DNA of 64,000 nt from Bacillus oleivorans (GCF_900207585.1 NZ_OAOP01000003.1:248001-312000), one strand, 5' to 3'. Positions 8,265 through 16,847 are shown, counted from the stretch's first letter. Program-made: numbers and translations. Notes: generated by a model from the letters alone, not told the origin.

Positions 8265-9440
8265 CTAGTTAAAAGAAAATGCGTCTTTAATTCGCTTTGC
8301 TGCTTCCTGCAGCCGCGCTTCAGATGTCAACAGACCGGCACGGACATAGCCTTCTCCATGTGTCCCAAAGCCTATGCCAGGTGCAACCGCGACATGGGCT
8401 TTTTCTAATAGAATATCTGAAAAAGCTTGGGAGGTTTGTCCTTCGGGAACCTTTAGCCAGGCAAAAAAGGAGCCTGGAGGCGCTTGTACTTGCCAGCCAA
8501 TATCATGCAAGGATGAAATAAAAGCATTACGTCTTGATTCGTATGTTGCACGAAGTTCATCTACACAAGCTTGAGACTCTAATAAAGCGGCTGCCGCTGC
8601 TTCCTGAACGGCACCAAAAAGACTGACATACATATGATCTTGATATAGTTCAATCGCTTTAATGACACTTTTGTTTCCTACGGCAAAACCAACACGCCAA
8701 CCAGCCATATTATACGTTTTTGACAATGTATAAATCTCAATTCCTACTTCTTTAGCGCCATCTGTTTGTAAAAAGCTAGGAGGCTTCACTCCGTCATATC
8801 CGACTGCTCCATAGGCAAAATCATGGACAACACAAACATTGTGCTGTTCAGCCCAGTCCACAGTTTTTTCAAAAAAGCCAGAAGTGGCAACAGCACCTGT
8901 TGGATTGTTCGGATAGTTTAAAAACATAAGTTTGGCCAGTTTACTCACCGATTCCGGTATATCTTCATAAACAGGCAAAAAGCTGTTTTCCTCTACAAGA
9001 GGCATTGTATACATTTTAGTCCGTGCCAGCGTGATTCCAGACCAATAGTCAGGATACCCCGGATCTGGCACTAACACAGTATCACCAGGATTACAGAGGC
9101 AGGATGGCAGTTCAACCAGACCAGCTTTGCCGCCAAATAACACCGCAACCTCAGTAGCAGGATCAATTTTAACTCCATATTCTCTTTCATAAAAGGCTGC
9201 CGCAGCTTCTTTTAAAAACATATGGCCACGGAAGGGTGAATATTTATGATGGATAGGATTACTTGCTGCCTTCTGTAAGGCTTCCACAATATGTGGCGGG
9301 GTGGGAAGGTCTGGATTCCCCTGACCTAAATTGATGACATCATGACCTTGTGCAGTCAGACGTCCGACCTTTTCAACAAGCGCAGCAAAAAATTGCTTCG
9401 GTAATGCATTTAAGATTTCTGAAGAAGGATAATGTACCAA
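8265..9440 (-). CDS. mtnE: Methionine salvage aminotransferase MtnE
   Basis: A 391-residue PLP-dependent class I/II aminotransferase that turns 2-oxo-4-methylthiobutyrate into methionine, the last step of methylthioadenosine salvage. It matches B. subtilis MtnE (YkrV) closely: 'HDVINLGQGNPD', 'HKYSPFRG', 'EVAVLFGGKAGLVELP', 'VLVPDPGYPDYWSG', 'FLNYPNNPTGAVA' and the PLP-lysine motif 'SKTYNMAGWRVGFAVG'. The TTG at 9440 is chosen as start because GAGGTG lies seven bases before it and residues upstream do not align with relatives. It is divergent from mtnU; in B. subtilis the two point the same way. Confidence 0.9.
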   Translation of the reverse strand: MVHYPSSEILNALPKQFFAALVEKVGRLTAQGHDVINLGQGNPDLPTPPHIVEALQKAASNPIHHKYSPFRGHMFLKEAAAAFYEREYGVKIDPATEVAVLFGGKAGLVELPSCLCNPGDTVLVPDPGYPDYWSGITLARTKMYTMPLVEENSFLPVYEDIPESVSKLAKLMFLNYPNNPTGAVATSGFFEKTVDWAEQHNVCVVHDFAYGAVGYDGVKPPSFLQTDGAKEVGIEIYTLSKTYNMAGWRVGFAVGNKSVIKAIELYQDHMYVSLFGAVQEAAAAALLESQACVDELRATYESRRNAFISSLHDIGWQVQAPPGSFFAWLKVPEGQTSQAFSDILLEKAHVAVAPGIGFGTHGEGYVRAGLLTSEARLQEAAKRIKDAFSFN

Positions 9441-9566
9441 TGAAAACACCTCGAATATATTTATAAATTTCACAAAAGAAATACTTTTCAATTTCTAGTT
9501 ACAAATGGTATAACGGAAAAAGCAAACTGTAAAGAGGCACTCATCATGTAAAAGGAGGACAAGATT

Positions 9567-10343
9567 ATGAAAATCGGTTGTATTCAAATGGATATCGCGT
9601 ATGGAAAGCCTGAGATAAATTTTTCTAAAGTCGAGCAATGGGTTCGAAAAGGAGCAGAAGATGGGCATGAAGTTCTGCTTCTTCCAGAGCTTTGGAACAC
9701 CGGATACGATTTAACCAGGCTAGATGAAATAGCTGATAAAGAAGCTCAAAAATCGATTGAATTTTTAAAGGGGCTAGCAAAAAATTCGAACATCCATCTT
9801 GTAGCTGGTTCAGTTGCCAACCAGACGGAGGAAGGTGTTAAAAATACACTTTTGGTTATCAATAAAGATGGAGAGTTAGTCAAATTATACAGTAAGCTCC
9901 ACCTTTTTAAACTAATGGATGAACACTTGCATTTAACAGCAGGGACAGAGGATGGGCATTTTCAATTAGAAGGATTGCCTGGTGCAGCTTTTATTTGCTA
10001 TGATATTCGCTTCCCGGAATGGATTCGCAAACATGTCGTGGAAGGAGCTCAAGTGCTGTTTGTGGTTGCGGAATGGCCACTCCCGCGAATACAGCATTGG
10101 AAAAACCTTTTAATAGCCAGGGCGATTGAAAATCAGGCTTATGTGATAGCATGTAATCGGGTGGGAGCTGACCCGGCAAATACGTTTGGCGGCCATTCTC
10201 TTATTATAAATCCTTGGGGTGAGATATTAGCGGAAGGCGGAACGGAAGAGGAAATTGTTTCAGCTACCGTTGATTTTTCAGCAATAGCAGATATTAGAAA
10301 ACGGATTCCCATTTTCGAAGACAGAAGACCAGACTTCTACTAG
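9567..10343 (+). CDS. mtnU: Carbon-nitrogen hydrolase MtnU (omega-amidase type)
   Basis: A 258-residue nitrilase-superfamily enzyme. The catalytic triad is readable: Glu41 in 'LLPELWNTGYD', Lys110 in 'YSKLHLF' and Cys144 in 'FICYDIRFPEW'. It matches B. subtilis MtnU (YkrU), found in methionine salvage loci and thought to hydrolyse 2-oxoglutaramate left when glutamine is the amino donor for MtnE. The divergent position next to mtnE fits that role. ATG 9567 follows AAAAGGAGGAC. Downstream are a promoter and an S-box leader for the next unit. Confidence 0.88.
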   Translation: MKIGCIQMDIAYGKPEINFSKVEQWVRKGAEDGHEVLLLPELWNTGYDLTRLDEIADKEAQKSIEFLKGLAKNSNIHLVAGSVANQTEEGVKNTLLVINKDGELVKLYSKLHLFKLMDEHLHLTAGTEDGHFQLEGLPGAAFICYDIRFPEWIRKHVVEGAQVLFVVAEWPLPRIQHWKNLLIARAIENQAYVIACNRVGADPANTFGGHSLIINPWGEILAEGGTEEEIVSATVDFSAIADIRKRIPIFEDRRPDFY

Positions 10344-10348
10344 AACCA

Positions 10349-10378
10349 TTGACAATTATTGTATTTTCTTGGTATGAT
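10349..10378 (+). promoter_or_regulatory. Sigma-A promoter for the S-box transcript
   Basis: TTGACA (10349-10354), an 18-base spacer and TATGAT (10373-10378). It starts just after the mtnU stop and lies about 40 bases before the riboswitch. Confidence 0.75.
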
Positions 10379-10415
10379 GCTATAGCAAGTAAATATAAAT
10401 AGTGAATAGAAATTT

Positions 10416-10577
10416 CTCTTATCAAGAGCAGGCTGAGGGAATTGGCCCGATGAAGCCCAGCAACCGACCGTAATACCGTTGTGAGACGGGGCGAAGATTT
10501 TCGCCGGATTCAAGCAGATCCGCAAGGCACGGTGCTAAATCCAACAAAAAGGTTTATACCTTTTTGAAAGATAAGAG
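10416..10577 (+). ncRNA. SAM-I (S-box) riboswitch
   Basis: Helix P1 is CTCTTATC (10416-10423) pairing with GATAAGAG (10570-10577). Inside are the S-box hallmarks AGAGCAGGCTGAGGGA, TGGCCCGATGAAGCCC, CAGCAACC, a P3 arm, and AAGGCACGGTGCTAAATCC. It binds S-adenosylmethionine and causes early termination when SAM is plentiful. The antiterminator is visible too: AAGAGG of the 3' side of P1 can pair with CCTCTT of the terminator stem. Confidence 0.95.
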
Positions 10578-10596
10578 GTGAGAAGACAATCATTCT

Positions 10597-10627
10597 AGCC
10601 TCTTTCTTGTGAGAAAGGGGCTTTTTA
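10597..10627 (+). terminator. S-box terminator
   Basis: Stem AGCCTCTTTCT / AGAAAGGGGCT with loop TGTG, followed by TTTTTAT. Its 5' arm overlaps the antiterminator pairing partner. Confidence 0.9.
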
Positions 10628-10702
10628 TATTCCTTGAAACAAAGGAGTAAAGATAAGCTCCTTGCCTCTTATGAAGTTCAGACAAAGGAGTGGGGACTCA
10701 CC

Positions 10703-11119
10703 ATGAATATCCAACCAACATTCTCCCAATCAGTAGAATGGAAAGACAATTATATTCAGCTTTTGAACCAACAGGCTCTGCCGGAACGAACTGAATATTT
10801 AAAACTTACATCTATTGAGGAAGTGTACGATAGTATCGTGACTTTAAAAGTAACAGAGGAGCGAGACATCAGGGTGACCGCAGCATTTGGCTTAGCCTTA
10901 GCAGCACTCGCCTATCCAGCTTGTGATTTAGAGGAATGGAGAGCACAGTTAAAAGCAGACCGGGATTACTTGGAAAAATCCAATCCAACTGTGAATAAAC
11001 TGTCATCATGCCTTGACAGGATGATGCAATCTATTACTGATGCAAAAACCATAAATGAAGCCAAAACAGACCTGATCCATGAAGCCATTAAAATTCAAAT
11101 TCAAGAGGAAAATGAGTAG
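10703..11119 (+). pseudogene. mtnA: Truncated mtnA (methylthioribose-1-phosphate isomerase remnant)
   Basis: A 138-codon frame matching only the N-terminal domain of MtnA, a protein of about 350 residues: 'SVEWKDNYIQLLNQQALP', 'TEYLKLTSIEEVYDSIVTLKV', 'TAAFGLALAALAY' and 'INEAKTDLIHEAIKIQ'. The family's substrate-binding RGAP motif after 'LKV' is replaced by TEER, and the catalytic Cys and Asp of the missing C-terminal domain are gone. The frame itself is clean and ends in TAG at 11117-11119, followed at once by a perfect terminator. The start follows AAAGGAG at 10684. So the leader is intact but the enzyme cannot be; it may be a decaying gene or a repurposed fragment. Another mtnA copy elsewhere is possible. 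Confidence 0.8.
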
Positions 11120-11128
11120 GCAAACAAT

Positions 11129-11161
11129 AAACCAGGCTGACCTAGCCGGCCAGCCTGGTTT
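11129..11161 (+). terminator. Terminator between the mtnA remnant and the protease
   Basis: Perfect 11-bp stem AAACCAGGCTG / CAGCCTGGTTT. It lies between the ends of two converging genes and may serve both, although T-runs are short. Confidence 0.7.
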
Positions 11162-11167
11162 CAAGAA

Positions 11168-12418
11168 TTATTGTACGAGCGGGAAGCCAAATCCAGAGGC
11201 AATGTCATCTCCAGACGCTGCATGTAACCCGCCATTCACATCGTTTGCACGGGCACGGTTTTGCAGTTCACTGCGAAGCTGTACATTGGAAAGGCTAGGA
11301 TTCTCTGCCCAGATTTTTGCAGCTAAGCCGGAAATGTGAGGTGTTGCCATGGAGGTTCCGCTGATTGTGTAATAACTTCCATCTTTCCAGGTTGACTCAA
11401 TCGCTCTTCCTGGTGCAGATACCTCAACATCCCCTTCTTCAATCACATAATCTCCGGCACCGCCCGATACTCCTCTAGAGGAGAAGTCAGCGACACGGAA
11501 ATTGCCGTTTTCTTGAACATTTTCAAGAGCAGCGACAGCAACAGCATTTGCGAGAGCTCCAGGGTAACCAATCGTACCTGGATTAGGTCCATCATTACCA
11601 GCTGCGGCCACAACTAGTGCCCCGTTATTTACGGCATAGGTCACGGCATCGGCAATAAGGTCACTTTTTGTACTGGAGCCGAGAGACATAGAAATCACTA
11701 CATTCACGCCAAGGCGGTTTCCTTCATCTGCTGCATGCATGATGGCATTAGCGATGTCATCAGAATAACCAAAGCCGCTGTTGCCAAGCACTTTATAAGC
11801 CCATAGCTTTGCGTTCGGTGCTACACCATAGATGCCTTGACCATCTGCCCCGCCATTCGCTAAAACGGTTCCGGCTACATGAGTGCCATGACCGTTTTTA
11901 TCTTCACAGGCACCATTGATAAGAGGTGAGCGATTTTGACTAAAGTCTTTACATTGTTCAGCATTTTGGGTTAGGTCTACGTGTGCAGTATAAGCACCCG
12001 TATCCAGAACCGCTACACGAATATTATCGCCGCCGCTTGTAGCGCTAAGATTGGGATCTGCATAGATTGCCTGCATTCCCCAAGGCGTTTGATCAGAAGG
12101 GGTTGCTGTTCGGGTTGCCTCTGCATTGACTTTTTCTAAATAAACTTTATCCACTAATGAAACTTCAAGATTTTTATTATTTTTTAAGGCTTCGAACTGA
12201 CTTTCATTAACGTTGGTTGTAAAACCTTTTTTACCGAAATCCCAGCGCACACCGTATGCTTTTTGAAGATCTGCTTTATTTTGGCTGTTTTTTGGCTCAA
12301 TTAAGACCCGGAGATCCTTAGCCCCGCCATTATCAGCTGGAACAACCGCAAATGCACTAGAAGTAAAGCAAGAAACTAGAAGAATAATAGAGAAGAGTAA
12401 CCCGATTAATCTTTTCAC
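11168..12418 (-). CDS. Secreted subtilisin-like serine protease (S8 family)
   Basis: A 416-residue preproenzyme. Residues 1-24 are a signal peptide ending near SSAFA; residues 35-97 are an inhibitor-I9-like propeptide; the mature subtilase follows. The catalytic triad is Asp139 (AVLDTG), His177 (NGHGTHVAG) and Ser356 (SGTSMATP). The oxyanion Asn is in 'AAAGNDGPNPG'. GTG at 12418 is chosen as start because AGGAGTTGATATT lies just before it; the reading frame is open for another 92 codons upstream without family similarity. It should act outside the cell as a general protease. A broken second protease gene and an NprR-type quorum-sensing receptor sit next to it, a grouping typical of protease regulation in bacilli. 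Confidence 0.9.
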   Translation of the reverse strand: MKRLIGLLFSIILLVSCFTSSAFAVVPADNGGAKDLRVLIEPKNSQNKADLQKAYGVRWDFGKKGFTTNVNESQFEALKNNKNLEVSLVDKVYLEKVNAEATRTATPSDQTPWGMQAIYADPNLSATSGGDNIRVAVLDTGAYTAHVDLTQNAEQCKDFSQNRSPLINGACEDKNGHGTHVAGTVLANGGADGQGIYGVAPNAKLWAYKVLGNSGFGYSDDIANAIMHAADEGNRLGVNVVISMSLGSSTKSDLIADAVTYAVNNGALVVAAAGNDGPNPGTIGYPGALANAVAVAALENVQENGNFRVADFSSRGVSGGAGDYVIEEGDVEVSAPGRAIESTWKDGSYYTISGTSMATPHISGLAAKIWAENPSLSNVQLRSELQNRARANDVNGGLHAASGDDIASGFGFPLVQ

Positions 12419-12814
12419 AATATCAACTCCTAAAAATAGTAAGTGTGAATCGAATCCAAAGAGCTTGTTTAATAGAAGAGCATTTTTTGAGTAGATTTTC
12501 TTATGTACGAAGAAGAAGGGCTGCGGACGGAAGGAATACCGAAGAAGATAATCACCTCCATTTTTCTGAAAGTTCAAAATCATCGTACCACGAGTGGGTG
12601 GTTCCTTGTATTGGGAAAATGGGGGCATTTTCTTAAGGATATCCTTTAAAAAATAGGGCTGTTTTCCCAAGTCAATAGTGGCATACTTACCCAATTTATT
12701 GCTAGTTCGATAGATTTCTTTATTGGGAAAGTTTGCAGATGGAATAGGATGTTAAAGGCAGGAAATTACTCTCATTTGAACAATACCAAGTTTGAGGGAA
12801 CCTTGATGCATTGG
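12419..12814. other. Intergenic stretch between the protease and the protease pseudogene
   Basis: Upstream region of the minus-strand protease. It should hold its promoter, but I see no strong -35/-10 pair on that strand (TTGACT at 12675-12670 is the best -35 candidate, with no good -10). No PlcR-type box or clear operator was found. The part nearest 12814 may contain unrecognisable remains of the pseudogene. Confidence 0.3.
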
Positions 12815-13450
12815 ATGTGTAGGGCCTTTCAGAAAAGATGAGAGGGGTTATCTGCACGCTCTTCATTAGCTTCCGATTCAAGTTTCTGGGCGAATTATAA
12901 TAGGAAGTATGCTTATATGGGAGGAACTTCAATGGCAACTCCTCTTGTTGCCGGATCTGTTGCCTTGCTTAGAGAGCATTTTATGGAAAACCGCGGTGTA
13001 ACTCCAAAACCATCCTTATTTGCAGGAGCAAGTGATATAGGTGTAAGCTACTATGACCAAGGGTTGAGGCCGGGTCGCTCTAAATAAAGCGTTAAATGTA
13101 GGGTATGTGAATGAAACACAATCCCTTTCAACCGGTCAGACCGTTCGCAATAGTTTTACTGCTGATGGCAGAGATCAGTTAAAAATATCTTTAGTGTGGA
13201 CCGCTTATCTATGAAATCCTTCAGCCACTTACTCTCTTGTTAATGACTTAGATTTGGCAGTGACCTCACCAAGCGGTCAAACTTATATCGGTAATGACTT
13301 TTCCTACCCATACATAACAATTGGGGTGGCGTTAATAATGTAGAAAATGTATTTATCGATGTTTCAGAAAGCGGAACCTACACCATCGAGGTTCAGGCTT
13401 ATAATGTCCCATCATGGAGTCAGGATTTCTCTATTGCTGTTTTAAACTAA
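12815..13450 (+). pseudogene. Remnant of a KP-43-type alkaline protease gene
   Basis: Translations in shifting frames give the C-terminal part of the oxidatively stable subtilase family typified by KP-43: 'ARSSLASDSSFWANYN' and 'YMGGTSMATPLVAGSVALL' (the Ser region), then after a stop and frame changes 'LNVGYVNETQSLSTGQTV', 'VNDLDLAVTSPSGQTY', 'NNVENVFIDVSESGTY' and 'IEVQAYNVPSWSQDFS', ending at TAA 13448-13450. The latter part is the beta-barrel domain following the protease domain in this family. The N-terminal half with Asp and His is missing, and at least three frameshifts or stops are present, so it is dead. Confidence 0.88.
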
Positions 13451-13616
13451 ATTCCTATCTATTAACCTATAAAATTATGATCAACCCTACGACAATTAAG
13501 TGAAAAAAGACCTATGTACTGTCAAAAAAATGAGCACAAGTAACTATCTGATTTTTCAGACTAATTGGAATATGTAGGATATAATGAATTATACACTATG
13601 TAGTGGGGTTGATCAC

Positions 13617-14882
13617 ATGAAAATAGGGGAGAGAATCCGCTTTTACAGACTGCAGCAAAATAAAACCCAAGAAGAACTGGCAAGTGGGATTATTTCGGTA
13701 TCTTATTTATCGAAAATAGAAAACAACCAAAGTCTGCCTAGTGTAGAAGTTCTTACATTGCTTTGTAATCGATTAAATATTTCATTGAATGATGAAGGAG
13801 AGCCCAATGTTCTTGATAGACTAAAAGACTGGTATAAATTGATTATTAATCGGGACACCGACCTCGCAGCTAAAGAGTATGAAGAGATGAAGGGAATCAT
13901 GAATCAAAAGGACTCAACGGGTTTGCTCTATTTTATGATGTTTGAGCTTCGCTTTCATTTGCTGAATCGTAATATAAGTCTGGCTAATCAGCAAATCGAG
14001 CGATTACAAGAATACACGACTTTGTTCTCAGGGGATTTGCTTTACTATTTTTTAAAATTTCAAGGATTATCTGCATATTTGCAAAATCAGTTTTCTGAGG
14101 CATATGAAAAATATAAAAAGGCAGAAACCTTATTAGCCAGCAATGTATTTGAAAAATGGGAAGAAGCAGATCTATACTATTCGATTGCTTTAACAAGCAG
14201 CCGATTGTGGAAAGTCAGTATATGTTTGCGTTATACCAATCAGGCTCTAGGAATCTACCAAGCCATATATGATTATAAACGAAGTGCAGAGTGTCAGGTA
14301 CTTCTTGGGATATCGTTCCAGCGAAGCGGGGAATGGAAAAAGGCTGAAGAAAGTTTGCTGTTAACAAGTAAAATTGCCGATTCCCTGCATGATGTTAATC
14401 TAAAAGGGATGGTTCACCATAACTTAGGCTATTTATTTTCCTTACAGGAAAAATCTGATCTGGCAATCGAACATTATACGAAGAGTATTGAATACAGAAA
14501 TCAAGGTGATTACGCAAGGAAATTACATACTATGTTCTCTTTAGTCATGGAGTATTACAAGGTAAAAGATTTTGAAAGGGCGCTTGAGTGGGTAAGTCAG
14601 GCATTTGATATTTTGGACAGCCAGGATCAAAAATTAACTGAATATGAGTACCATTTTAAAACGTATTATTATCTGCTAAATCAGTCTCGATCCGAAGAGT
14701 TTGAAAGCTTCATGAAAGATAAAGTGATCCCTTATTTTGCGGAACATAAGATGTACGAATATTTGGCTACATATGCAGAAATATTGGCTACATATTATGA
14801 GAACGCCTATCGCTATAAGCTTTCGTCTCAATATTTCAGGGTATCTAATGATGCCCTTAGAAATATATATAAACTTGTGTAA
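13617..14882 (+). CDS. NprR/PlcR-type quorum-sensing transcription regulator (RRNPP family)
   Basis: A 421-residue cytoplasmic protein. Residues 1-60 are an XRE-type helix-turn-helix ('MKIGERIRFYRLQQNKTQEELASG', written here as its first 24 residues in two parts: MKIGERIRFYRL and QQNKTQEELASG, then 'SYLSKIENNQSLPS'). The rest is all-helical TPR repeats to the end, with clear repeats near residues 205-350. This layout and length match NprR, which binds an imported peptide in its TPR groove and then controls protease genes. The ATG at 13617 is preferred over 13584 because GGGG lies in front and the HTH then begins at residue 1. A 43-codon exported-peptide gene starts 15 bases after its stop, the usual receptor-peptide pairing. 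Flanking protease genes fit the regulon. Confidence 0.85.
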   Translation: MKIGERIRFYRLQQNKTQEELASGIISVSYLSKIENNQSLPSVEVLTLLCNRLNISLNDEGEPNVLDRLKDWYKLIINRDTDLAAKEYEEMKGIMNQKDSTGLLYFMMFELRFHLLNRNISLANQQIERLQEYTTLFSGDLLYYFLKFQGLSAYLQNQFSEAYEKYKKAETLLASNVFEKWEEADLYYSIALTSSRLWKVSICLRYTNQALGIYQAIYDYKRSAECQVLLGISFQRSGEWKKAEESLLLTSKIADSLHDVNLKGMVHHNLGYLFSLQEKSDLAIEHYTKSIEYRNQGDYARKLHTMFSLVMEYYKVKDFERALEWVSQAFDILDSQDQKLTEYEYHFKTYYYLLNQSRSEEFESFMKDKVIPYFAEHKMYEYLATYAEILATYYENAYRYKLSSQYFRVSNDALRNIYKLV

Positions 14883-14896
14883 AGGGGTAGATGAGT

Positions 14897-15028
14897 ATGA
14901 AAAAATGGTTTGCAGGCTTCGCATTGGCAGTTGCTTTAATCACAATTGCTTTTGCAGGTGGTCAGGTTTTTGCTGATCAGGCAGATCATCCAGATCCAAC
15001 TGGCTTACCAGTTACAGCAACTCTGTAA
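14897..15028 (+). CDS. Candidate signalling propeptide (NprX-like)
   Basis: A 43-residue peptide: a lysine-led start MKKWFAGF, a hydrophobic signal core to about residue 20, a possible signal peptidase site after GGQVFA (residue 26), and a short tail DQADHPDPTGLPVTATL. It directly follows the RRNPP receptor gene, separated by 14 bases containing AAAGGGG, and is closed by a strong terminator, so the two are one operon. In NprR systems the exported propeptide is cut to a heptapeptide of SKPDIVG type; the stretch DHPDPTG in this tail shares the xPDxxG pattern and is my best guess for the mature signal. An in-frame ATG six bases upstream is less well placed. Confidence 0.75.
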   Translation: MKKWFAGFALAVALITIAFAGGQVFADQADHPDPTGLPVTATL

Positions 15029-15052
15029 AGATCCTCACTAATATGAGACGAG

Positions 15053-15093
15053 AAAAATCTCCATTCGTTACAGCGAAATGGAGATTTTTTTTT
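15053..15093 (+). terminator. Terminator of the receptor-peptide operon
   Basis: Stem AAAATCTCCATT / AATGGAGATTTT with extra CG/CG pairing toward the loop, followed by a long T tract. Confidence 0.9.
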
Positions 15094-15217
15094 GAGTAAA
15101 AATATTACAGAAATATTTCAATATGACCGTTACATGTTAAATACGGTTTTGTATAATAAATGAAAGGGAGCTTGTAATGTGTTTCATTTTCGCATTGACA
15201 AGAAATGGGGGAATCAT

Positions 15218-15808
15218 ATGGATTGGTGGATATTTATTGTGAGCTATCTTTGCGGGTCAATTCCGTTTGCACTTATTATCGGCAAAACCTTTTATCGAAT
15301 TGATATACGTGAACATGGAAGCGGAAATTTAGGGGCGACCAATGCTTTTGCTACGCTTGGTCCAAAAGCAGGAATTGCAGTTTTTTTAGGGGATTTTCTT
15401 AAAGGTTTTCTGCCTGTAATAGCTTGTGTTTACTATGGACTTGAGGTTTCCCCATTACTTGTAGGGATGGTAGCAGTTGCAGGTCATTGTTTTCCAATCT
15501 TTGCAGGTTTTCGCGGAGGGAAAGCTGTTGCTACTTCTGCAGGTGTATTATTAGCCTATAATCCATTGATGCTTTTCGTTGCCGTGGTTGTATTTTTCGG
15601 AATGATATGGATGACTAAATACGTTGTTTTTGGCTCGCTCACCAGTTGTTTGGCTATGGTTATCTATTCATTCGTGGATTTTAATCAGCTGAATCTCATC
15701 GTATTTAGCTTATTATTTTTTGTAATGATCTATTTGCACCGGTCGAATATCCGTAATTTGTATCATAAAACAGAACCCACAATTTATGAGGGAAAACGGG
15801 TTGTATAA
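15218..15808 (+). CDS. plsY: Glycerol-3-phosphate acyltransferase PlsY
   Basis: A 196-residue integral membrane enzyme that moves an acyl group from acyl-phosphate to glycerol-3-phosphate, the first step of phospholipid synthesis. The three family motifs are present: 'GSIPFALIIGK', 'DIREHGSGNLGATNA' with the Ser/Gly-rich active site, and 'GHCFPIFAGFRGGKAVATSAG'. There are five hydrophobic helices. ATG 15218 follows GGGGGAATCAT and gives the normal N-terminus; a GTG at 15179 after AAAGGGAG would add 13 polar residues. It is longer at the C-terminus by a basic tail as usual in bacilli. B. subtilis has one PlsY plus the PlsX partner elsewhere. Confidence 0.9.
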   Translation: MDWWIFIVSYLCGSIPFALIIGKTFYRIDIREHGSGNLGATNAFATLGPKAGIAVFLGDFLKGFLPVIACVYYGLEVSPLLVGMVAVAGHCFPIFAGFRGGKAVATSAGVLLAYNPLMLFVAVVVFFGMIWMTKYVVFGSLTSCLAMVIYSFVDFNQLNLIVFSLLFFVMIYLHRSNIRNLYHKTEPTIYEGKRVV

Positions 15809-15809
15809 G

Positions 15810-15870
15810 AAGAGGCCTTCCCCCAAAACAGCCAATACGGCGGCTGTCGAAGGGTGGCCTCTTTTATTTT
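15810..15870 (+). terminator. Terminator after plsY
   Basis: Outer stem AAGAGGCC / GGCCTCTT with an inner CAGCC/GGCTG arm, followed by TTATTTT. Confidence 0.75.
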
Positions 15871-15925
15871 AAAAGATCAGAAAGTATAAACTCTGAACTT
15901 TAATGAAGGTGCGCTTGCGCTTTTC

Positions 15926-16573
15926 TTATTGCATCATGTTTTGGTTTGTGGATGGTGCGTAGGCATGAATCATATAGTTTGTATCTTCCATGCTTAATTG
16001 GGGTACTTGATAATATTGATGCTTATTTTGGTACAGGAATAACTCATAGCCCAATTCAATATAGTTAGGTAGGCTATCGGATAATACACGGCGCAAAACC
16101 GGGTTAGTCGATTCTAACGCAGCCATTGTCACCCCAGAACAAATTGCTTTAACAGCTGCCATCATTTGCCCTGAAACCCATGCATCATTAATCTCGGACG
16201 CCGACTGAATCGGCTTTTTAGGCTGAGCCTGTTTTAGTCCGTAAATTACATCATGGTTTTGTTTCATCATATAGGTAGTAGCCTGTTTAGATGGCTTTTG
16301 TCCTGTTGAGAGTGTTTCAACCAGTCGGTTATATTGGTCTGTCATAAATGTGTATTGTCTGTTTAAAATATCAGTTAACTCAGGGTCCTTTACATATTGA
16401 CGGAACAACATATATTGATCTAATGTGCCAACTAGACAAGATAGAACCTCATGGGCATCGAAAATTTCATGTCCCCCATGATTTTGCTGGAATCCCACCT
16501 GATTAGAACTATGAAGATTTCCTAAGTTTTGGCCTTGATTCATATTCTGTTGATTCATGGATTGTTGCTCCAT
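15926..16573 (-). CDS. CotF-type spore coat protein
   Basis: A 215-residue protein. The first 40 residues are rich in Met, Gln and Asn (MEQQSMNQQNMNQGQN), then a ferritin-like/coat F helical domain follows: 'GHEIFDAHEVLSCLVGTLDQYMLF' (shown in two pieces: GHEIFDAHEVLSCLVG and TLDQYMLF), 'DPELTDILNRQ', 'DAWVSGQMMAAVKAICSG', 'LRRVLSDSLPNYIELGYELF' and a Tyr/Gln-rich end 'YYQVPQLS'. The pattern is that of the coat protein F family, which ends up in the spore coat. ATG 16573 follows AGGGGGTAGGA; the frame extends 27 codons further up without family likeness. It is a single-gene unit. Confidence 0.75.
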   Translation of the reverse strand: MEQQSMNQQNMNQGQNLGNLHSSNQVGFQQNHGGHEIFDAHEVLSCLVGTLDQYMLFRQYVKDPELTDILNRQYTFMTDQYNRLVETLSTGQKPSKQATTYMMKQNHDVIYGLKQAQPKKPIQSASEINDAWVSGQMMAAVKAICSGVTMAALESTNPVLRRVLSDSLPNYIELGYELFLYQNKHQYYQVPQLSMEDTNYMIHAYAPSTNQNMMQ

Positions 16574-16847
16574 TCGTATCCTACCCCCTCTAAGCATTTG
16601 GATAGAAAAAACTATCCACGCTATAGTATTTGAAAGTATTCCGTAATCATTCAAATATAAAAAGGTTTTAGTGGGAAAATTTGTTGAGCGGGAAAGTTTA
16701 CGAATGGTATTTTCAGTCCAAAAAAACAGTTCCCGATGCCCAATTCTCTAATCAAACATTCAACCAAACCCATTCACTCTACCATCCCATGAATGTGTCT
16801 GAAGTTCATGCATACAATGTACAAGGACAAGGTAGGAGGCTTTCTTA

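Noticed and set aside
15179-15217. GTG start upstream of plsY
   Set aside because: A ribosome site is present (AAAGGGAG), but PlsY proteins begin at the first membrane helix, which matches ATG 15218; kept only as an alternative.
16681-16847. A TTG-started 54-codon frame ending directly before lysE
   Set aside because: No good ribosome binding site and no recognisable family; the peptide is rich in His, Asn, Gln and Ser and could be a remnant.
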